Below are positions 9,772 to 20,471 of a DNA stretch of 64,000 nt, piece after piece. A program made the translations under genes and the position numbers. Origin of the DNA: Marinobacter algicola DG893 (lineage in GTDB: Bacteria; Pseudomonadota; Gammaproteobacteria; Pseudomonadales; Oleiphilaceae); NCBI RefSeq assembly GCF_000170835.1, contig NZ_ABCP01000010.1, positions 1-64,000 of the forward strand, read 5' to 3'. The notes beneath the pieces were generated by a model that saw only the letters and a program-made list of their open reading frames with translations, was not told the origin of the DNA and did no database searches. Within the stretch, counting starts at the first letter, position 1, and the number at the start of each line of letters is the position of its first letter.

Positions 9772-10472
9772 CGCCTTCCGGCACCTTCAGTGCCCAGGCC
9801 ATCGCCAAGGGCCTGAAGCCAGGCCTCTACGCCATTACCGACAGCCAGCTGTTATCGGAAGATCGGCTGTTAGTCGCGGTTGAGGCGGCCCTTCGGGGCG
9901 GGGCTGTGTTGGTACAATACCGTGAAAAGAAGGCGCCGGAGCCGGAACGACTGAAACAGGCGCAGGACCTGGCAGCCCTCTGCCACAACGCCCGGGTGCC
10001 GCTGATCATCAACGATGATCCCGAACTGGCCCGACGCTGCGGAGCCGCCGGCGTGCACTTGGGCCAGTCCGATGGCTCCCTGGCCCAGGCCAGACGGCAG
10101 CTTGGTGACTATGCCATTATCGGTGCGACCTGCCATGCCGACCTGGCACTGGCGTCCCGTGCGGATGCGGACGGCGCCGACTACCTGGCCTTCGGTCGCT
10201 TCTTTAACTCAACCACGAAGCCTGACGCACCCGTTGCCGAGCCCTCAGTTCTGGCCAAGTCACGGCAGTTTGGCAAACCCGTAACCGCCATTGGCGGCAT
10301 TACCACAGACAACGGCGAAGGCCTGATCCGCGCCGGCGCCGACCTGCTGGCCGTAGTCGGTGGCCTGTTTGATGGTGACGTTGCCGCCATTGAAGAGCGC
10401 GCACGCCGGTTTACCAGGCTGTTTGCGCAACATCACCCACTTTTTTCATCGTCCGTACCCGAGGAGTCCTGA
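9759..10472 (+). CDS. thiE: Thiamine-phosphate synthase
   Basis: Joins HMP-PP and thiazole phosphate to give thiamine phosphate. The 237-residue TIM-barrel protein has GLYAITDSQ near the N-terminus, VQYREKK (pyrimidine-site strand), LIINDDPELA, GVHLGQSDG and IGGITTDNGEGLI, all family landmarks in the right order. It overlaps the thiD stop by 13 bases, implying translational coupling. It carries about 20 extra N-terminal residues before the conserved GLYAITD; an internal start is possible. hemL follows after 3 bases. Confidence 0.94.
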   Translation: MAELTPSGTFSAQAIAKGLKPGLYAITDSQLLSEDRLLVAVEAALRGGAVLVQYREKKAPEPERLKQAQDLAALCHNARVPLIINDDPELARRCGAAGVHLGQSDGSLAQARRQLGDYAIIGATCHADLALASRADADGADYLAFGRFFNSTTKPDAPVAEPSVLAKSRQFGKPVTAIGGITTDNGEGLIRAGADLLAVVGGLFDGDVAAIEERARRFTRLFAQHHPLFSSSVPEES

Positions 10473-10475
10473 ACC

Positions 10476-11756
10476 ATGACCCAGTCCGAAACCCTGTTCG
10501 AACAGGCTCAGAAATACATCCCGGGAGGCGTCAACTCTCCGGTCCGGGCCTTTCGGGGAGTCGGCGGTACCCCGCTGTTTTTTAAGCACGCCGAAGGCGC
10601 CTACCTGTACGACGAAGACGATCGCCGCTACATCGACTATATCGGCTCCTGGGGGCCTATGATCCTTGGCCACGGCAACCAAATCATCAAGGATGCGCTC
10701 CACGCTCAGGTCGACCAGGGCATCGGTTACGGCGCGCCGACGGCAATCGAAACCGAAATGGCCAAGAAGGTCTGCGAACTGGTCCCTTCCATTGACCTGG
10801 TGCGCATGGTTAATTCCGGCACCGAGGCCACCATGAGCACAGTTCGACTCGCCCGCGGCTATACCGGCCGAGATAAGATCGTGAAATTCGAAGGCTGCTA
10901 TCACGGCCACGTGGACTCCCTGCTGGTGAAAGCCGGCTCCGGCGCACTGACCCTGGGCGTCCCCAACTCACCGGGCATTCCCGCCAGCCTCGCGGAACAT
11001 ACGTTGACCCTGGCGTTCAACGATATTGAAAGCGTTCGGGAAACCTTCGCGAAAATGGGCGATGAGATCGCAGCCATCATCGTTGAGCCAGTGGCGGGCA
11101 ATATGAACTGCATACCGCCTGTACCCGGTTTCCTTGAAGCGTTGCGGGAGGTATGCGACGAGCACGGCACGGTATTGATTTTCGATGAGGTGATGACCGG
11201 TTTCCGCGTCTCTCTCGGTGGTGCTCAGGGCCTCTACGGTGTCACACCAGACCTGACTGCTCTGGGCAAAGTGATTGGCGGCGGCCTGCCCGTTGGCGCG
11301 TTTGGCGGCAAACGGGAAATCATGGAACACATTTCGCCACTGGGGCCGGTCTACCAAGCCGGCACTCTGAGTGGCAACCCGCTGGCCATGTGTGCCGGAC
11401 TGGCTACATTGAACGCCATTTCAGAACCAGGATTCCATGACCGGTTGACGGAAAAGACCAACGCCGTTCGCGATGGGTTGAAGGAGGCTGCGGACAGCAC
11501 CGGCGTCCCATTGGCAGTGCAAAGTGCTGGCGCCATGTTCGGCTTCTTCTTCACCGATGCTCCCAAGATCACCCGCTTCGATCAGGTTATGGCCTGCGAC
11601 GTTGAGCGGTTCAAGAAGTTCTTCCAGGGGATGCTGAAGGAAGGCGTATACCTGGCACCGTCAGCCTTTGAGGCCGGCTTTACCAGTGCCGCCCTGAGTG
11701 ATGACGACATCCGACAGACAACGGAAGCGGCACGCCGTGTCATGAAAACGCTCTGA
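10476..11756 (+). CDS. hemL: Glutamate-1-semialdehyde 2,1-aminomutase
   Basis: PLP enzyme that makes 5-aminolevulinate for haem. The 426-residue protein begins with the family N-terminus [22 protein letters not shown] and shows the PLP lysine in [19 protein letters not shown]. The preceding [12 protein letters not shown] holds the aspartate that contacts the cofactor. A good ribosome site (GAGGAG) precedes the ATG. It is the last gene of the hemJ-thiD-thiE-hemL run. Confidence 0.97.
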   Translation: MTQSETLFEQAQKYIPGGVNSPVRAFRGVGGTPLFFKHAEGAYLYDEDDRRYIDYIGSWGPMILGHGNQIIKDALHAQVDQGIGYGAPTAIETEMAKKVCELVPSIDLVRMVNSGTEATMSTVRLARGYTGRDKIVKFEGCYHGHVDSLLVKAGSGALTLGVPNSPGIPASLAEHTLTLAFNDIESVRETFAKMGDEIAAIIVEPVAGNMNCIPPVPGFLEALREVCDEHGTVLIFDEVMTGFRVSLGGAQGLYGVTPDLTALGKVIGGGLPVGAFGGKREIMEHISPLGPVYQAGTLSGNPLAMCAGLATLNAISEPGFHDRLTEKTNAVRDGLKEAADSTGVPLAVQSAGAMFGFFFTDAPKITRFDQVMACDVERFKKFFQGMLKEGVYLAPSAFEAGFTSAALSDDDIRQTTEAARRVMKTL

Positions 11757-13016
<1,260 letters not shown>

Positions 13017-13027
13017 ATAAGCCATAG

Positions 13028-13059
13028 GCCATGGCGGGATATGGATGTCCCGTCATGGC
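13028..13059. terminator. Stem-loop between convergent lipase and TPR genes
   Basis: A 12-base stem with one mismatch or wobble (GCCATGGCGGGA / TCCCGTCATGGC) and an 8-base loop sits between two convergent genes. T tracts are poor on both sides, so it is a likely but weak bidirectional terminator. Confidence 0.45.
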
Positions 13060-13060
13060 T

Positions 13061-14374
13061 TCAGAATACGGTCTCAACCCCGAGCATCACTTCCCGACGG
13101 CTGTAGTCATAACGTTCAATGGTACTGCGGTTATCCAGCACGCTCCATTCCGCCAGCATCATCCATTGGCCGGCCAGTCGGTATTCCGCCAGCAGAGAAC
13201 CACGCAACCGGTTATCCGTACGCCGCTCTGAAACCAGCGCCCCATTCGACACAAATCGTTGGTCATCCTTGTAGCGGGAGTGGCGAACATCGGCCTTGCC
13301 GCCCAACGAAAATCGGCCCGACACATGGTGGCGGACTTCCGCCGCGACAAGATTGCGTATGGGAGATACGCTGAAGAACTCTTGTTGTGTCGACAGATCT
13401 CTTCGATGGTTGTCTTCCAACTGATAGTGACCGCTCAGAACCCAACTTCCCAACGCTTTATCAGCGCTGGCACGGAACCGCAGCATCTCTCCATCGTAGG
13501 CGCTGTAATCGCTGCCACCGTCAATCTTGGAAACCGAACCACTTAAGCTGCACTCAACGTTAGAGACCACAGGCGCCAAAACGCACCGATCAGGATGATA
13601 GAACATCTCGACTCGGGCCTCGCGCTCAAGGGGATCGCCTCCAAACCAGGAAGCGGACAGGTTCAGGGTTGATGTGAGCTCTCCGCCCCCCAGCTCTTTC
13701 GGCCATAACGCACCGGTGCTGAGATAAGTGTTATCAAAAGCTGAGTTCCCAGGGTACTGGCGAGTGAAGGCAACCCCGTGCACGCTGAGCTCCTTCACTC
13801 CGAGCTGAACACTTCCCGCCGCCAGAGCATCCGCAAAGCCACCTTCCCTATCACTGGATACATCATCCGGGGTCCCGGCAATATTGTCGTCGTATCCGCC
13901 AACGACTGCGAGATAGCCACTGCCATGGCGCTGATCCGATGAAGATTGCGCGGTCGCGTCCGTCAGTTGGTGACGAGCCAACGTTTGGACTTCTTCAGGC
14001 GAATCCTGGCTGGCGGCGCGTTCAAACCACTGGCGGGCGTCGCCCACGTTCCCCATCCTCTGGTTTACCAGACCGAGATTGTAGTAAGCCAGCGGTGCAT
14101 GAGGCGTTTCCAGCAACGTCAGGAATACTGTCTCCGCCGACTTGAGATCGCCGAGACGGAAGTAAACAACACCGAGATTGTAGAGTAGGGATGGAGAGTT
14201 GGAGCCAGACGCACGTGCTCGCTCGAAAAAAATCCGAGCCTCTTCCAGATTTCCTTGCCGAAAGGCCTCCACCCCGGCATCGAAATCCGGTTTATTTATG
14301 ACCTCCATGGCTATCGCCGCAGGCGTCGAGGTCATCAGGGCAATAAACAGAATGGCTGATCGTGGGAACCCCAA
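13061..14374 (-). CDS. TPR protein with C-terminal outer-membrane barrel-like region
   Basis: The 437-residue product starts at TTG 14374, 6 bases after a GGAG site. It has a signal peptide (about 1-22), roughly three TPR units at residues 30-135 (DAGVEAFRQGNLEEARIFF; YNLGVVYFRLGDLKSAETVF; YNLGLVNQRMGNVGDARQWF), then a long region of alternating polar and aromatic strands ending in VMLGVETVF, with terminal Phe as in outer-membrane beta-barrels. A TPR-plus-barrel layout resembles surface lipoprotein assembly modifiers (Slam), but no partner lipoprotein is adjacent, so the function is unassigned. Confidence 0.7.
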   Translation of the reverse strand: MGFPRSAILFIALMTSTPAAIAMEVINKPDFDAGVEAFRQGNLEEARIFFERARASGSNSPSLLYNLGVVYFRLGDLKSAETVFLTLLETPHAPLAYYNLGLVNQRMGNVGDARQWFERAASQDSPEEVQTLARHQLTDATAQSSSDQRHGSGYLAVVGGYDDNIAGTPDDVSSDREGGFADALAAGSVQLGVKELSVHGVAFTRQYPGNSAFDNTYLSTGALWPKELGGGELTSTLNLSASWFGGDPLEREARVEMFYHPDRCVLAPVVSNVECSLSGSVSKIDGGSDYSAYDGEMLRFRASADKALGSWVLSGHYQLEDNHRRDLSTQQEFFSVSPIRNLVAAEVRHHVSGRFSLGGKADVRHSRYKDDQRFVSNGALVSERRTDNRLRGSLLAEYRLAGQWMMLAEWSVLDNRSTIERYDYSRREVMLGVETVF

Positions 14375-14517
14375 GCTTTACTCCGGAAATACGCTGTGGT
14401 GGCGCCCCTCAAAACAGACGCGTTCAGTGAGGGCACGACGAAAACCGGAGTATAGCAATTGACGAAGTGCTTCGTCGCAGAAGGAAAGTTACGATGCCGT
14501 ATAGTTGGTAAGGAAAG

Positions 14518-14904
14518 CTAAGGCCGGTCGGGGCGATTGGAGACGTCTGGCAGATCAGGCAACTCAGGGCGCCCCTTTCGTCCATTGTCATTACGGACTT
14601 CCCGAGCCCGCTCTGACGCTGCGTTGGCGGCTTCTCGCCCTCTTTCGCGTGCGTCCCGGGCATCACGGGCCTTATCCGCAGAGTTAACGGACTTATCAGC
14701 ACCACGATCTTCCGACGGTCGACCAAGTGATACCGGTTCACGCAGGTTGATCTCGCGCACGACAGACTCCGTAAGGTCCTCGTCGTCTGTGACCATTCTC
14801 ATGGTCACATCAAGATCATCACTCGCAAAAACCGCTGACGGTCCCACCAAAAACAGGCTGAGACAGACGAGAAAAACCGTTCTCTGCCAGATTCCCGACA
14901 TCAT
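14518..14904 (-). CDS. Small exported charged protein downstream of the anti-sigma gene
   Basis: Not recognised. The 128-residue product has a clear signal peptide (cleavage near AVFASDD) and then an Asp/Glu/Arg-rich low-complexity domain with RERGREAANAASERAREVR and a Pro/Asp/Arg tail. Its ATG overlaps the anti-sigma stop by 4 bases, so it belongs to the ECF sigma operon. By position it may be a periplasmic partner in the stress pathway; this is inference. Confidence 0.7.
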   Translation of the reverse strand: MMSGIWQRTVFLVCLSLFLVGPSAVFASDDLDVTMRMVTDDEDLTESVVREINLREPVSLGRPSEDRGADKSVNSADKARDARDARERGREAANAASERAREVRNDNGRKGRPELPDLPDVSNRPDRP

Positions 14905-15644
14905 GACGAGGGCTCCGGACGTCCATTTATGGATGGGCCGTTGAGACTGGCCCGAAACGTTTTGGTTCTTTGGCCATCGTCAAGATGAGCGACCAGCTCA
15001 CCCTCACCAGAGAACAGTATGTTTAATGGTAGGTTGACCACATTTTCGCCTTTATCCAGATCAACTCTCCAGCTCAACCTTTGGTGCCCGGGATAATCCG
15101 ACACCTCTACATGAGGCGGCAGTTCCACTGTCAAAGTAACACCCTGCAGCGCTTCTCTGGAGCGAAACGCAAGCCGAACATTCCGGGCAACCGGCTTCAC
15201 GACCGAGTGTTCATCCGTGCTTTCATCAACAACGGTTACTCGATGATCGGTTACTGAATCCGTTTTAATCTGCGCCAACTCATCCGCCGGTTCCTGGCCT
15301 GAACGCCAGCCAAAACCAAGTGCAATTCCCAGGACCAAGGCCGCCGCAATGGCACCTCCCACCCACGGTGCACTCCTACCGTCGTCCACAAGGCTTTTGC
15401 GGGACCGGCGCCCTCTTCCAATGGCGACATCCAGAACCTGTTTCTCAAAACCCGGCGACGAGGGCGGTATCTCTTGGCTTTCACGCATCGCGGTGACGAT
15501 CGCCAACTCGTTGTGTGAGGCAACGGAACAGCTCTCACACTCAGCAAGATGCTGTTCAAGGCGGTTAACCTGAGCAGCCGAAAGCTCGGCCTTGGCCCAG
15601 GAACCCAGATTGTTTTTGCACTCGTCACACATCATTGCCATCAC
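14901..15644 (-). CDS. Anti-sigma factor with zinc-finger (ZAS-like) N-terminus
   Basis: Probably holds the upstream-encoded ECF sigma factor at the membrane. The 247-residue product has an N-terminal CDECKNNL ... HLAECESC cysteine/histidine cluster as in zinc-binding anti-sigma domains, one membrane helix at about residues 95-112 (AIAAALVLGIALGFGW), and a periplasmic beta-rich domain. It starts right after the sigma stop; the ATG directly before CDEC is best placed relative to the GAGGTG ribosome site. The three genes sigma, anti-sigma and small exported protein are tightly packed. Confidence 0.85.
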   Translation of the reverse strand: MMAMMCDECKNNLGSWAKAELSAAQVNRLEQHLAECESCSVASHNELAIVTAMRESQEIPPSSPGFEKQVLDVAIGRGRRSRKSLVDDGRSAPWVGGAIAAALVLGIALGFGWRSGQEPADELAQIKTDSVTDHRVTVVDESTDEHSVVKPVARNVRLAFRSREALQGVTLTVELPPHVEVSDYPGHQRLSWRVDLDKGENVVNLPLNILFSGEGELVAHLDDGQRTKTFRASLNGPSINGRPEPSS

Positions 15645-15645
15645 C

Positions 15646-16287
15646 TCATTCTTTCACACGCTCGGCCTGCGGAAAAAGTTCCGGACGCTCAAGTAACTTT
15701 TCCCGCAGGGCGGCCCGACAACGATGGACTCTCGACTTCACCGTGCCAACCGGTATTTCAAGCACCCGAGCAATATCTTCCTGGCTCCAGCCATCCACAT
15801 CGTGCAGCAGCATCAGAGTGCGTCGATCCGGCGACAGCGTCTGAATAATCTCATCCATAACGGGCTTTAAGCGCTCGGAACTGATCTGCTCGCTGAAGTC
15901 GGGGATATCCGCGGCGTAGGAATCTAAAAAGGAGGCTTGCTGTTCCGGTTCTGCTACGTCGCTGACAGGCCTGTCGGCGCGACGTCCTTTGCGGCGGACC
16001 TGATCGATAAAGTGCCGGTACAACACGCGATTCAACCATGGTCTCAATTGCTCCACCGATTCCAGCTCCGCGAGACGGGGATACAGCTTCAAGACCACAT
16101 CCTGAACCAAATCCTCTGCGTCCTGTTGCTGCCCGGCCAAACGATAAGCAAACCGGTACATAGCCTCCAAATGCGGCTGCACCAGTTTCTCAAATCGCTT
16201 GGCCCGGGAGGGGTTAAAGGAAAGTAAAGCCAAAACCGGTACTCGTTTGATTAATCGCCCAAAAAGAGGGCGCAGTTTACAACACAA
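15646..16287 (-). CDS. ECF-type RNA polymerase sigma factor
   Basis: Alternative sigma factor of the RpoE-like group. Region 2 is visible (FEKLVQPHLEAMYRFAYRLAG, DAEDLVQDVVLKLYPRL, RPWLNRVLYRHFIDQVRR), then region 4 (LSPDRRTLMLLHDVDGWSQEDIARVLEIPVGTVKSRVHRCRAALREKL, HTH). The stated start gives 213 residues; the first 20-25 are atypical and a TTG start just before ALLSFNPSRAKRFEK is a likely alternative. It heads an operon with its anti-sigma factor and an exported protein. No autoregulatory promoter was identified with confidence. Confidence 0.9.
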   Translation of the reverse strand: MCCKLRPLFGRLIKRVPVLALLSFNPSRAKRFEKLVQPHLEAMYRFAYRLAGQQQDAEDLVQDVVLKLYPRLAELESVEQLRPWLNRVLYRHFIDQVRRKGRRADRPVSDVAEPEQQASFLDSYAADIPDFSEQISSERLKPVMDEIIQTLSPDRRTLMLLHDVDGWSQEDIARVLEIPVGTVKSRVHRCRAALREKLLERPELFPQAERVKE

Positions 16288-16459
16288 TCCGCACTTAAGT
16301 ATTGGCCAATAACCAAACCACCGCTCAGAGTCGAAACAGCCATACCATGAGCAAAGATTAACAGAACTTATGGAACGACTGACGGACCTCCAGCGTTACC
16401 CCCTTGTGGCCATCCATTATTTCTTCAACGGGCCAGCGTCTTTCCTATAGGAGGTTTTA

Positions 16460-17365
16460 ATGAATCAGTCTCTCAAATACCTGACAATACTTGGCTTTAT
16501 CGGAGCGCTGACTGCCTGTGGCGGTGACAGCGACAGCAGCAGTCTTAGCGGAGGGGAAACCGGCAGCGTAAGCGTCGGGCTGACCGATGCACCTGTAGAC
16601 AGCGCTCAGGAAGTAAACATTGAGGTTGCCGCACTGGTACTTCAACCTTCGGACGGCGAACGGCGCAGGTTTGAGCTGGAATTCCCCGAACCCATCAACC
16701 TTCTTGATTTACAGGGAGGCTCATTTGAAAGCCTCATTACTGATGAGGAAGTTCCAGCTGGCAACTACAACTGGATGCGAATCGAACTCGGCGACGACAA
16801 CACTGTGGTGAACGACTCGGGCACCCACCTACTTACCACGCCGTCAGCCAGGGGCGTCCAAACGTCTGGTTTTACGGTTCCGGCAGGCGGACAAGTGAGC
16901 TTGACCATTGATTTCGACGTGCGTAAATCACTGGTAGACCCGGTAGGACAAGAGGGCTACAAGCTCAAGCCGGTACTTAGACTGGTCGACAACTCGGAAA
17001 CAGGCATCATTGAAGGAACCGTGGCCGGTGAGCTGATCACCCAGGAATGCGGCGACGCCCTCACCCCCGATTTTGCCGGCAACGTATACGTTCATGACGG
17101 TGAGAATGCACAGCCAGACGACATTGGCAGCGCCAACGAGCCGCTGGTTGCTGTGCCGGTTGAAGAGAACGGAGGAGACTACTCCTACATCGCAGCCTTT
17201 ATTCCGGCAGGTAACTATACCGTCAGCTACACCTGTGGCGACGATCTGATTGAAGACGATCAGGGAGAGCCTTCAGACGATGACATTGATTTCGTAGGCG
17301 CGCAAAACGTCACGGTGATCGCTGGTGAAACGGCAACGGCTGACTTCGAGATCCAAGCACCGTAA
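16460..17365 (+). CDS. DUF4382 domain lipoprotein
   Basis: The 301-residue product has a lipoprotein signal with the lipobox LTAC (Cys about residue 20), a Ser/Asp linker, then the DUF4382 hallmark GSVSVGLTDAPVDSAQEVNIEV. The remainder is beta-rich, with a second Ig-like region near residues 180-300 (ITQECGDALTPDFAGNVYVH). Function unknown; such proteins are exported surface or periplasmic lipoproteins. An AGGAGG ribosome site stands about 7 bases before the ATG. It diverges from the ECF sigma operon and ends in a good terminator. Confidence 0.85.
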   Translation: MNQSLKYLTILGFIGALTACGGDSDSSSLSGGETGSVSVGLTDAPVDSAQEVNIEVAALVLQPSDGERRRFELEFPEPINLLDLQGGSFESLITDEEVPAGNYNWMRIELGDDNTVVNDSGTHLLTTPSARGVQTSGFTVPAGGQVSLTIDFDVRKSLVDPVGQEGYKLKPVLRLVDNSETGIIEGTVAGELITQECGDALTPDFAGNVYVHDGENAQPDDIGSANEPLVAVPVEENGGDYSYIAAFIPAGNYTVSYTCGDDLIEDDQGEPSDDDIDFVGAQNVTVIAGETATADFEIQAP

Positions 17366-17380
17366 ATAGCCGAAATACGA

Positions 17381-17411
17381 GGCTGGGGCTCTTTCGGGCA
17401 CCCAGCCTTTT
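17381..17411 (+). terminator. Intrinsic terminator after the DUF4382 gene
   Basis: Perfect 7-base stem GGCTGGG / CCCAGCC at 17381-17387 and 17401-17407, followed directly by TTTT. It lies 16 bases after the stop codon. Confidence 0.8.
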
Positions 17412-17443
17412 CGCAAACGCAAACAGTCTTCGATTGCCGTCAC

Positions 17444-18019
17444 TTACAGCGCGGACGCCCGGGCCTCCGCCTGATCCGCCCCGGCAACATTCCCCCGTGC
17501 ACGACGAATATCCGCCAGCAACAGCCACCCCGCACGCTGCAGCGATGCGTCACTGCCCGCCAAAGACAACCCTTTCAGGGTGAACTGTTCCGCCGAACCC
17601 AGTTGATCCAGTGCTACATAGGCTTGCGAAAGCTTGAAATACACCTGCGCTGAGCGTGGGGCAATCCGCTGTGCCCGCTCCAGTTGTGCGACGGCGGCTT
17701 GGGTCTCGCCGGACGCCATCAGGCTGTCCGCCCGCTGGATAAGGCTTCGTGCTGCCGGCGACAGAGCGTCCCCCTCATCCTGGTAGCTGGGGGCCGTGCG
17801 TTCTGTCTGTCGCACCGGTTGATCAGGCTGCTCGCTTTTACGTTCAACCCGCGGTTCGTCACGCGGCTCGCCGGTTTGTGGCGGCTGGGGTGCCTCGTCA
17901 GGGGATGACTGACCACCGGCTGGCACATAAATGGAACCACCACCCGGGCCAGAAGCGCAACCGGCCACCGTCAGCGACAGGGCCAGTAAACCAGCGTATT
18001 TAAACGTGTTCGATGTCAT
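17444..18019 (-). CDS. TPR lipoprotein downstream of PBP1B
   Basis: The 191-residue product has a lipobox TVAGCAS, a Pro/Gln/Glu-rich linker, and a C-terminal TPR-like helical domain (SLIQRADSLMASGETQAAVAQLERAQRIAPRSAQVYFKLSQAYVALDQLGSAEQF). Its ATG overlaps the mrcB stop by 4 bases, so it is co-translated with PBP1B. By analogy with lipoprotein activators of PBPs (such as LpoB or the unrelated LpoP of Pseudomonas, which is also a TPR lipoprotein encoded beside the PBP1B gene), it may activate PBP1B from the outer membrane. That role is inferred from context and fold. Confidence 0.8.
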   Translation of the reverse strand: MTSNTFKYAGLLALSLTVAGCASGPGGGSIYVPAGGQSSPDEAPQPPQTGEPRDEPRVERKSEQPDQPVRQTERTAPSYQDEGDALSPAARSLIQRADSLMASGETQAAVAQLERAQRIAPRSAQVYFKLSQAYVALDQLGSAEQFTLKGLSLAGSDASLQRAGWLLLADIRRARGNVAGADQAEARASAL

Positions 18020-20340
18020 TGGAAGAGTCCTTCAAACCAGCCCCGTATCCGCCGCTCGATATTCCCTCCGCAGGAAACCTCCACATCAGGCTCACTGCCG
18101 GTGATGAACGGTACGAGGCGTGCATTATCACAATGTTCTTCTGTCAGGGCGACTTCGCCGGGATTGACCCAGAGGTACTCTACGCCATCCGGCACCACCG
18201 GCGAAAAGCCGTGCTGCGGCACCTGGCTCATGAACCGGGACCACACCGGTAACGCGCCTGTGGCGCCCGTCAGAGACGTTGGGCCGTTGTCGTCCCGGCC
18301 AACCCAGGTCACCGCCAGCAGGTCGCCGCTGAAACCGGCGAACCAGGAATCGCGGCCATCATCGGTGGTTCCGGTCTTCCCTGCAAGCGAGAGTTCCCTC
18401 GGCACGGTGCGATACGCGGAACGCCCGGTGCCTTCCTGCATGGTTTCCTGCATAACGTACTGTACGAGATGTACTGCCGCGGGATCAGCGACCTGGTCCA
18501 CTTTCAGGCTATAGCGCGACAGAGCCTCGCCTTGCGCATCGGTAACCTGCCGGATGGTTCTCAGAGGCGTATTGAAACCGGAGGTAGCCAGGCCCTGATA
18601 GATCTGGGCGACCGTTACCGGCGTCATGGAGACCGAGCCCAATAACATCGAGGGGTACTCCGAAATACCTCCGGGAACGCCAAATCCCTGCAAGGTAGAC
18701 TTCACCGCATCGATACCGACATCCAGCCCTACACGCACAGTGGGCAGGTTATAGGAGTGGGAGAGTGCCTTGTGCAGGGGCACCTCGCCGCGCTGTTCCT
18801 TATCGTAATTTTCCGGCTCCCAGCGGCGCCCGTCGTCGAACACCAGGGAGAAGCCCTTGTCCTCGACAGGCGTGATCAGGGTATACCGATCCGGGTTCTG
18901 CAACGCCGTCAGGTAAACGAACGGCTTGACCAGGGAACCGATGGGACGGCTAGCATCCACGGCGCGGTTGAAACCGGCGTATTTCGGGTCACGCCCGCCA
19001 ACCAGGGCCAACACCTCTCCACTGTCCCGCGATGTCACCACCATGGCGGACTCCAACGTGGTATCGGAGCTCCCTTCCATTCGCCCGAGCATATCCTTGA
19101 CGGCAAATTCCGCCGCATACTGGATCGCGGGGTTCAGGGTGGTGAAGATGCGAAGCCCCTCACTCTGCAGGTCTTCCTGCTTGTAATCCCTGGCCAGGTG
19201 GCGGCGAACCAGATCGATGTAGGCCGGATACCGGTTTTCAGAGTAAGAAGCCTGGTTCGTAACACCCAGCGGCTGGGCACGAGCCCTGGCGGCGTCCTGT
19301 TCGCTGATGAGATCGGTTTCTGCCATCACATCGATGACCAGGTTGCGACGGGACAGGGCACGTTCCGGATGGCGCCGGGGGTTGTAGTAGCTCGGCCCTT
19401 TAACCAGGCCGACCAACAAGGCAATCTGGTCAGCCTCAAGATCACGTATCGATTCCCCGAAATAGAACTGACTGGCCAGCCCGAAGCCGTGAATGGCTCG
19501 TGTGCCCGCCTGCCCCACATATACCTCGTTGACGTAGGTTTCCAGTATGTCGTTCTTTTCGTAATGGAGTTCCAGCAGCAGCGACATCAAGGCTTCGTTG
19601 CCCTTGCGCAGCAAGGTCTGATCCCGGGTCAGGAAGAAGTTCTTCACCAACTGCTGGGTCAGTGTGCTGCCGCCCTGCACAATCTGCCCGGCTTGGATAT
19701 TGGCCAGCATTGCCCGGCCGATGGATAGCGGAGCGATCCCGACATGGTCATGGAAATTGCGATCCTCGACGGCCAGCAGCGTATCGGTGAACAGTTCCGG
19801 CACATCCGCCAGCTGCACCAGCACCCGATCTTCCTTGTGGGCGGGGTAGATACCGCCGATCTGGGCAGGTTCCAGGCGCACAATCGGCGAAGGGTCGCCC
19901 GACAGTACCCGGAAATCCTGCACCTGGTCGCTGTATATGTTGAGCGACAGGCGCCTACGAGGTTCCAGCCCGTCGGTAAACAGAAAGCCTCGCGTGCTGA
20001 TAATAAAGTGGCCACCATTGCGGCGATAAGTACCTGCCTGGCTGCCATCGCCGGCTCGGTAACCGGACAGTTCAAGCTCACGCTGCAACGCACCCGAGCT
20101 GACGCTCGCGCCGTCATACAGCTCCAGTGGTCTCGCATAGACTCGTGAGGGCACTTCAAAGCGGCGACCCTCAAAGCGGGAGGTGACCACCGCATCCAGG
20201 TAAACCATCCAACCAGCGAGCAGCACCACGCCGATAAAAAAGACGCGTAAAAACAGGCGCCAGAACCAGGGCCGGCGGGCAGACTTTCCCTTGCGGGTGT
20301 TTTTCTTGGGCGATTTCCGGGGGGAAGCAGATTTTTTCAT
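18016..20340 (-). CDS. mrcB: Penicillin-binding protein 1B (bifunctional transglycosylase/transpeptidase)
   Basis: Polymerises and crosslinks peptidoglycan at the inner membrane. From the ATG at 20340 (MKKSASPRKSPKK) the product has 774 residues: a basic cytoplasmic tail, one membrane helix (about 30-50), a UB2H-like segment, the glycosyltransferase domain (LLAVEDRNFHDHVGI; GGSTLTQQLVKNFFL), and the transpeptidase with SRPIGSLVKPF (active Ser in SLVK), SYNLPTVRVG and KTGTTDDGRD. An in-frame upstream start at 20382 exists but adds 14 residues of unlikely sequence. It is coupled to the TPR lipoprotein gene. Confidence 0.95.
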   Translation of the reverse strand: MKKSASPRKSPKKNTRKGKSARRPWFWRLFLRVFFIGVVLLAGWMVYLDAVVTSRFEGRRFEVPSRVYARPLELYDGASVSSGALQRELELSGYRAGDGSQAGTYRRNGGHFIISTRGFLFTDGLEPRRRLSLNIYSDQVQDFRVLSGDPSPIVRLEPAQIGGIYPAHKEDRVLVQLADVPELFTDTLLAVEDRNFHDHVGIAPLSIGRAMLANIQAGQIVQGGSTLTQQLVKNFFLTRDQTLLRKGNEALMSLLLELHYEKNDILETYVNEVYVGQAGTRAIHGFGLASQFYFGESIRDLEADQIALLVGLVKGPSYYNPRRHPERALSRRNLVIDVMAETDLISEQDAARARAQPLGVTNQASYSENRYPAYIDLVRRHLARDYKQEDLQSEGLRIFTTLNPAIQYAAEFAVKDMLGRMEGSSDTTLESAMVVTSRDSGEVLALVGGRDPKYAGFNRAVDASRPIGSLVKPFVYLTALQNPDRYTLITPVEDKGFSLVFDDGRRWEPENYDKEQRGEVPLHKALSHSYNLPTVRVGLDVGIDAVKSTLQGFGVPGGISEYPSMLLGSVSMTPVTVAQIYQGLATSGFNTPLRTIRQVTDAQGEALSRYSLKVDQVADPAAVHLVQYVMQETMQEGTGRSAYRTVPRELSLAGKTGTTDDGRDSWFAGFSGDLLAVTWVGRDDNGPTSLTGATGALPVWSRFMSQVPQHGFSPVVPDGVEYLWVNPGEVALTEEHCDNARLVPFITGSEPDVEVSCGGNIERRIRGWFEGLFQ

Positions 20341-20471
20341 GGCGGGATTATAACGAATCCGGACCTCGGTACGGCAGGTCATCCGTGTGTTATTTCTGTA
20401 ATCTGCCCGTTTTGCTCGTTATGATGGGGGCGATAAAAATCAACGAGTTCAAGGAACCCAAGGAGAGAGCC

